From Prostheceraeus crozeri (Eukaryota > Platyhelminthes > Polycladida > Euryleptidae), in contig CAJQUW010014798.1 of the NCBI GenBank assembly GCA_907163375.1, forward strand, positions 248,001 to 312,000: a DNA stretch of 64,000 nt, given 5' to 3'. Made by a program: the position numbers and the translations under genes. Positions within the stretch are counted from its first letter, which is position 1; each line of letters opens with the position of its first letter. The notes below the pieces were generated by a model, which saw only the letters and a list, made by a program, of their open reading frames with translations, was not told where the DNA came from and did not search any database. Positions 60,085 through 64,000 of the stretch are shown here, piece after piece.

Positions 60085-60290
60085 ATCAAATCTCAGCGGA
60101 TGTAACCACCACGAGACATGTTTCGGCCTCTTGGGCCTCATCAGTCGTGGGTGGGTTTGAACCAGTGACATAGGAGCGAGAGGACGTGCAAGCATACCTT
60201 CTAACCACAAGGCCACTGGACCATATGTTGAGAGCGTGAATTAGCCAGGAAGGCACTGCTTTAACGCAGGCACGTGGAGGGTGGACTGCA
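60085..60290 (-). repeat. tRNA-derived SINE carrying a hammerhead ribozyme
   Basis: On the minus strand an A-box TGGTTAGAAGG (60207-60197) and a B-box GGTTCAAACCC (60163-60153), each one change from consensus, are 33 bases apart, normal for a polymerase III promoter. A hammerhead core begins immediately after the B box. After the core comes GTTACATCCGCTGAGA and then AT-rich DNA. The 5' limit is uncertain. Sequence up to about 60290 before the A box contains two related GCCTGCGT blocks and may belong to it. It has no full tRNA cloverleaf. Confidence 0.65.
60106..60154 (-). ncRNA. Type I hammerhead ribozyme motif
   Basis: On the minus strand, in order: stem I 5' side CCACGA (60150-60145), core CUGAUGA (60144-60138), stem II GGCC-CAAGA-GGCC, core GAAA (60124-60121), stem III CAUG (60120-60117), U and C before the predicted cut (60116-60115), and stem I 3' side UCGUGG (60114-60109). 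All invariant core positions are present. Stem I extends to nine pairs with one bulged C (outer CCAC with GUGG). Stem III is very short, and CAUG is self-complementary. That is the arrangement in Penelope and other retroelement hammerheads thought to cleave as dimers or tandem copies. The cut would fall between 60115 and 60114. Activity is inferred and not shown. Confidence 0.75.
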
Positions 60291-61521
60291 TTCTGCAATC
60301 ACTTAATACCGCATCCGAGATTGAGGCGCTTCACGCAGGCGCTACTCATTACATCTGTTGAGATTGATAAATTTATCGATTGCCAGGTTACTTGTCTTAA
60401 AAAATTAATAATTTTAAACGGATGCGCTCAATCATTACTCAATGCATGACATAAAATCGTTACAAAACAAGTTTCTTTTGTAAATAAAGAGTCACAAAAT
60501 TCTCGAAATTCTCTGTTGTCATGAGACCTCACGTCCAGTCTCAACAGGTGCTTACTTTGGACACAAGAATCTTGAATACAAATTTAGATATATAGGCCTA
60601 CTCGTAATAAAATTTGAATGATTGCAAAAAATACCATGGAAAAATAGAAATATGCTAATAGTCCCACCACCATGACGAGCTTCTGCATGGAACGAGACCG
60701 AAGATGAGACTTTCGCAGGATGCTCTACACCCTGTGACTAATAAGAGAATGCTTCCGAGTTCTAGCGAATTCCCTTGATCTACAAACAATATCAAGGAAG
60801 AAGACATGTGAATTGAAGTTTTCGACCAATATGTTAGTTTAGTGTGTTTACTCCGATTATACGAGATCTATTTACTCTAGCTAGGCATGACATGATAATT
60901 TTAGACATGATATGTCTTCATATCATCTTCTATCACGTTCTATCAAGTGCTAGAAACAACTTCGATGTACTATGTTTGCAAGAGTGTGGAATTTGATCAA
61001 AATGTTATGTTCACCTTATTAAGATGATTGCTGAATACAAACATGTTTAGGCCTTGTAGGTAAAGATATGTGGTTACATGACTTCATGCCCTGAAAATAT
61101 ATCTTGCCAAAAACCATCACGCTAGAGTTAATAGATCTCTCATTGTCGGAGAAAACACACTGATATTTTGGTCGAGAACTTCAATTTTCCTTCAATTAAC
61201 ATGTCTTATTCATTCTTCTTGTCTATAGATCAAAGAAACTCGGAAGGTGCGCATTTTCGTAAAAGTCATAGGGTGCAGAACATGCTGTGAAAGTCGGTCA
61301 AGTTCCATGCAAAAACTCGTCCTGGCGGCGGAACCATAAGTATATTTCTATGTTTCCATTTGCTACAATCATTCAAATTTTATGTGTTTATTCAAGACTC
61401 TTGTGTCCGAAGTGTCCGATAAGTAGGAGCGAAGGAGTAAATTAGTATGAAAAACAAGAGAACAAATAAAACATTATGAAATGGTGAAAAATTTCTGTAA
61501 TTATCTGACTACTGTTCAGTC

Positions 61522-61570
61522 CGACCTCGACTTCGATTAAAATCTGCTTAATCGAGGTCTAAGAGGTCGA
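61522..61570. repeat. Imperfect inverted repeat, CGACCT...CGATTAA
   Basis: CGACCTCGACTTCGATTAA faces TTAATCGAGGTCTAAGAGGTCG with a 3-4 base gap in one arm and a short loop. It resembles the CCTCGATTA-rich ends of pogo/Tigger-type elements but lacks a partner end, so it may be a solo remnant. Confidence 0.45.
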
Positions 61571-64000
61571 GGTTGCACCTCTAGTCCCATAGCTCGAAGT
61601 CATGGAGTATGGATTATGTGGAAAATCTGAATCATGGCTAGAAGAGTGTACGAAGTTTCTTAAAAAGAAATTCATACAATTTGTCTTTGAAAAGTCTGCA
61701 TGAAATGAAATAATTTCGAATTCCAAAATCCGGGAAGCTAAGAATCCCGTGGCAGTGACTTCATCTATATATTAGCATCTGTCGAAAATGGGCATTAGAT
61801 CAATATCTGGCGCAAATGTTGAAGCATACATAAGCCTTCCAAAAAAGAAAGGTTGAATTTACACCTTTTCCAGTTCACGTATCGAATCGCTAATTTCTGA
61901 TGTCATGATTCTCATTTCAAGTATGCAGTTTCTCACTTCTAGTGTTTAATTATTGACGACAGAGAAAATTGCTGTCACATAGTTCAACTCATGAATAATA
62001 GCCTATCCGCAATTTATTGATTGGTATCTCTATAAAAACCAATGAAGTTCTGTTTGTCGATTGATTCTTCTGCAAATATGCCAAAAATCGCGAGATGAAG
62101 CAAGGAATGTTTGTTTGGATAGAGAACGTCTCTGTGTCTATCACTCAGGAGCATCCTGAGTTCACTTTGGCGCAAATAAATGCTGAGTTGCGACTCCGCA
62201 TACCAGAAGAGGCGAATATCTGCGACAATTCGGCTGCCAAAGTGTTGGACGGAGTCTGATAGCGTTTAAACTGTTATGTGATGTACCAGAGTAACGAAAT
62301 TCAGCAATAGTGAAAGCTAGCAGAACACGAATGGCAAACTGGTTACTCAGAAGCAAGCAGATAGAAAAACGTACATTGATGAGAGCGGCCGTCGCTTACG
62401 GTAGAGAAAACTATCGAATGAGCTACAAGAGGCCAACCTGCATACGATTTGTTTACGCACCTCTCAGTCTAGCAACCAACTACATGTAATTCTCATTAAA
62501 TTTGAAACGGGTGCCTTTGACATTCACCATCGAAATCTATGGCCGATAGCTGATCAACATGCGAGATATCACATTTCGAGGTAGGGGGCTTCAAATGCTC
62601 ATAGTTCTCACTTTGTAGGTCTAAAAATGTAGAGAACGTCAGCAAAGTGTGCATCACTTTCAGAGAACGCTATATTTCGATGACATAGGGGAGGACAATT
62701 TGCTGTCTGGCACGGTATAGAGGTACAAAGGTGTAAATGCACATGTACAGATGAATTAAAAAAGGTGTTCGCTGCATCTAAGCAGTAAGATTGACATTTT
62801 GATTCTTCTAGAAATATTTCTTGTTTTAATTGCATTTCATAAATTTTTACTGATGTACTTTTAGAAGGCCGTTATTGGCGAAAACTCAAGTGAAATTGAT
62901 GAAAATATTCCACTAAAGCAGCAAGGCTTAATTCTTAAAAAATAAAATGAATCTATATAAATGCATTGTTGCATTAGAAGGAAATCAGTGAATCTTTCTT
63001 TCAAAGACATCCAGCATTTACATCTGTTTTTAATTAATTTCCTGTCGTTTTGACAATGATGCAGTTGAATTGAGGTGAATCTTCAAGGTAATCCTACATC
63101 TCAGTTTATTTATGAATAATCAGAAAGCAAATTTTTCTTTGATTTGAGATAATTAGTGATTGAATATCACATTCTTATACATGAATTGGAAAGAAGAATG
63201 AGTCACTAAGGTGTGTGTGGGCTTAAAATAATATGATGAATGATGTAAAATATACAATTCAGCGAGATTTCCAAGTTGAGACTTCTTCTGGTACGTCAAA
63301 CCAATTTTAAATATGTTTGCACCAATCGTTTAGGATTAATAAAAAAAAACACATGAAATGTTGTCAAACTGTTGAACGACGTAAACAAAACACATCTTAC
63401 TTATCGTTTCCCGATGAAAAGAGCGAAACACCATTTCTGACACAAATATTAAGAATTATAGTGAGGAATAAGAAAACGTTCCATAACACTTAGACTTTTA
63501 TGATATAGACGGAACATTCATACAACAACACCTTGTTTGTGAACGTACAATATATGAAACTGAACAATGATGATAACACAACACAACACCACAATAAAGG
63601 GTGCACTGGATTTTCGCTGATGTTTTATGTAATGCCGCTATTTACTGCTCTTACATTGAGCACAGTAATGTCGCAAGTATTTGGAATTAAACTTAAACTT
63701 CTTGTCTAATTTGAGAATAATTTCTACCATCCTTATATCAACAAACACCGTAGTTATCGTCTACATGCATATACATGTATGCAAGATTGGACACGTTAGA
63801 TCTACATACAACCTATCGCATCTTGTGATCACAGTTCCATGTTCCTACCAAATACCATTACTTTTAGATGGGTCGTTAAGACAAGAGAGGTGAGCCTTGC
63901 ATTGATAAGTACACTTTTAGCTCTGATTGTTCAATTGAGCCATCATTGAAAATGTCTTATGATATCGCCATCGCAACATAGACATAGCCGGTAGGTCAAC
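61571..64000. other. No gene recognised
   Basis: AT-rich DNA with no frame, RNA gene or repeat that I can support. Upstream MED15 exons, if they exist on this side, are not recognisable here. Confidence 0.5.

Noticed and set aside
24476-60290. Possible true tRNA genes at the A/B-box sites
   Set aside because: None of the three sites gives a full cloverleaf with acceptor stem pairing. All are better explained as SINE heads.
48908-64000. Search for MED15 KIX-domain exons on the minus strand
   Set aside because: Candidate donors (for example near 49999, 50945 and 63399) are preceded by sequence with stops or no KIX pattern. No exon is claimed.

Overview
The window is intron-rich, AT-rich animal nuclear DNA. 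It has GT/AG introns of up to about 18 kb, a Mediator subunit gene, and a dense mix of Tc1/mariner, hAT, MULE, LINE (CR1/L2-like and Jockey-like), Penelope-like and tRNA-derived SINE copies. This repertoire suggests an invertebrate, probably marine, but the sequence alone does not give the species.

The only clear host gene is MED15 (Mediator tail subunit 15, ARC105) on the minus strand. Eight exons can be placed between 48907 and 1201. In transcription order they are 48907-48725, 37437-37307, 19159-19083, 17424-17294, 15387-15094, 4233-3823, 2069-1553 and 1495-1201. All seven splice junctions agree in phase and give one reading frame of about 678 residues. The first exon shown falls just after where the KIX domain should end. 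The KIX exons were not found, so they are beyond the right edge or too short to recognise by eye. The last exon runs into a 30-bp minisatellite (987-1350) whose unit is exactly ten codons and repeats a GTGAGT donor-like site.

The introns and the flank beyond the first exon hold nearly everything else. From left to right these are: a broken MULE with a FLYWCH-like finger (5281-7575); a degraded transposase-like stretch (8844-10821); several palindromic MITEs; a tRNA-derived SINE (24476-24660) beside a LINE 3' remnant; and a 2.3-kb element with perfect terminal inverted repeats that encodes a small two-exon BEN-domain protein (25683-28021). Further right come long inverted-repeat elements (28164-28752; 30873-31345), two hAT-like elements (33564-33887; 38782-39495), a second SINE family (35025-35230), a Penelope GIY-YIG remnant (near 41.4 kb), a Jockey-like LINE remnant (near 42.4 kb), and two copies of a foldback family (46790-47245; 49440-49940).

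At 52127-59143 is a nested cluster: a mariner-like transposon carrying both a Tc1-type transposon and a broken CR1/L2-type LINE, each with readable boundaries. At 60085-60290 a tRNA-derived SINE on the minus strand carries a complete type I hammerhead ribozyme core directly after its B box.

The two observations most worth following are the BEN-only inverted-repeat element and the SINE-hammerhead composite. The growth of a donor-bearing minisatellite out of the MED15 terminal exon comes next.
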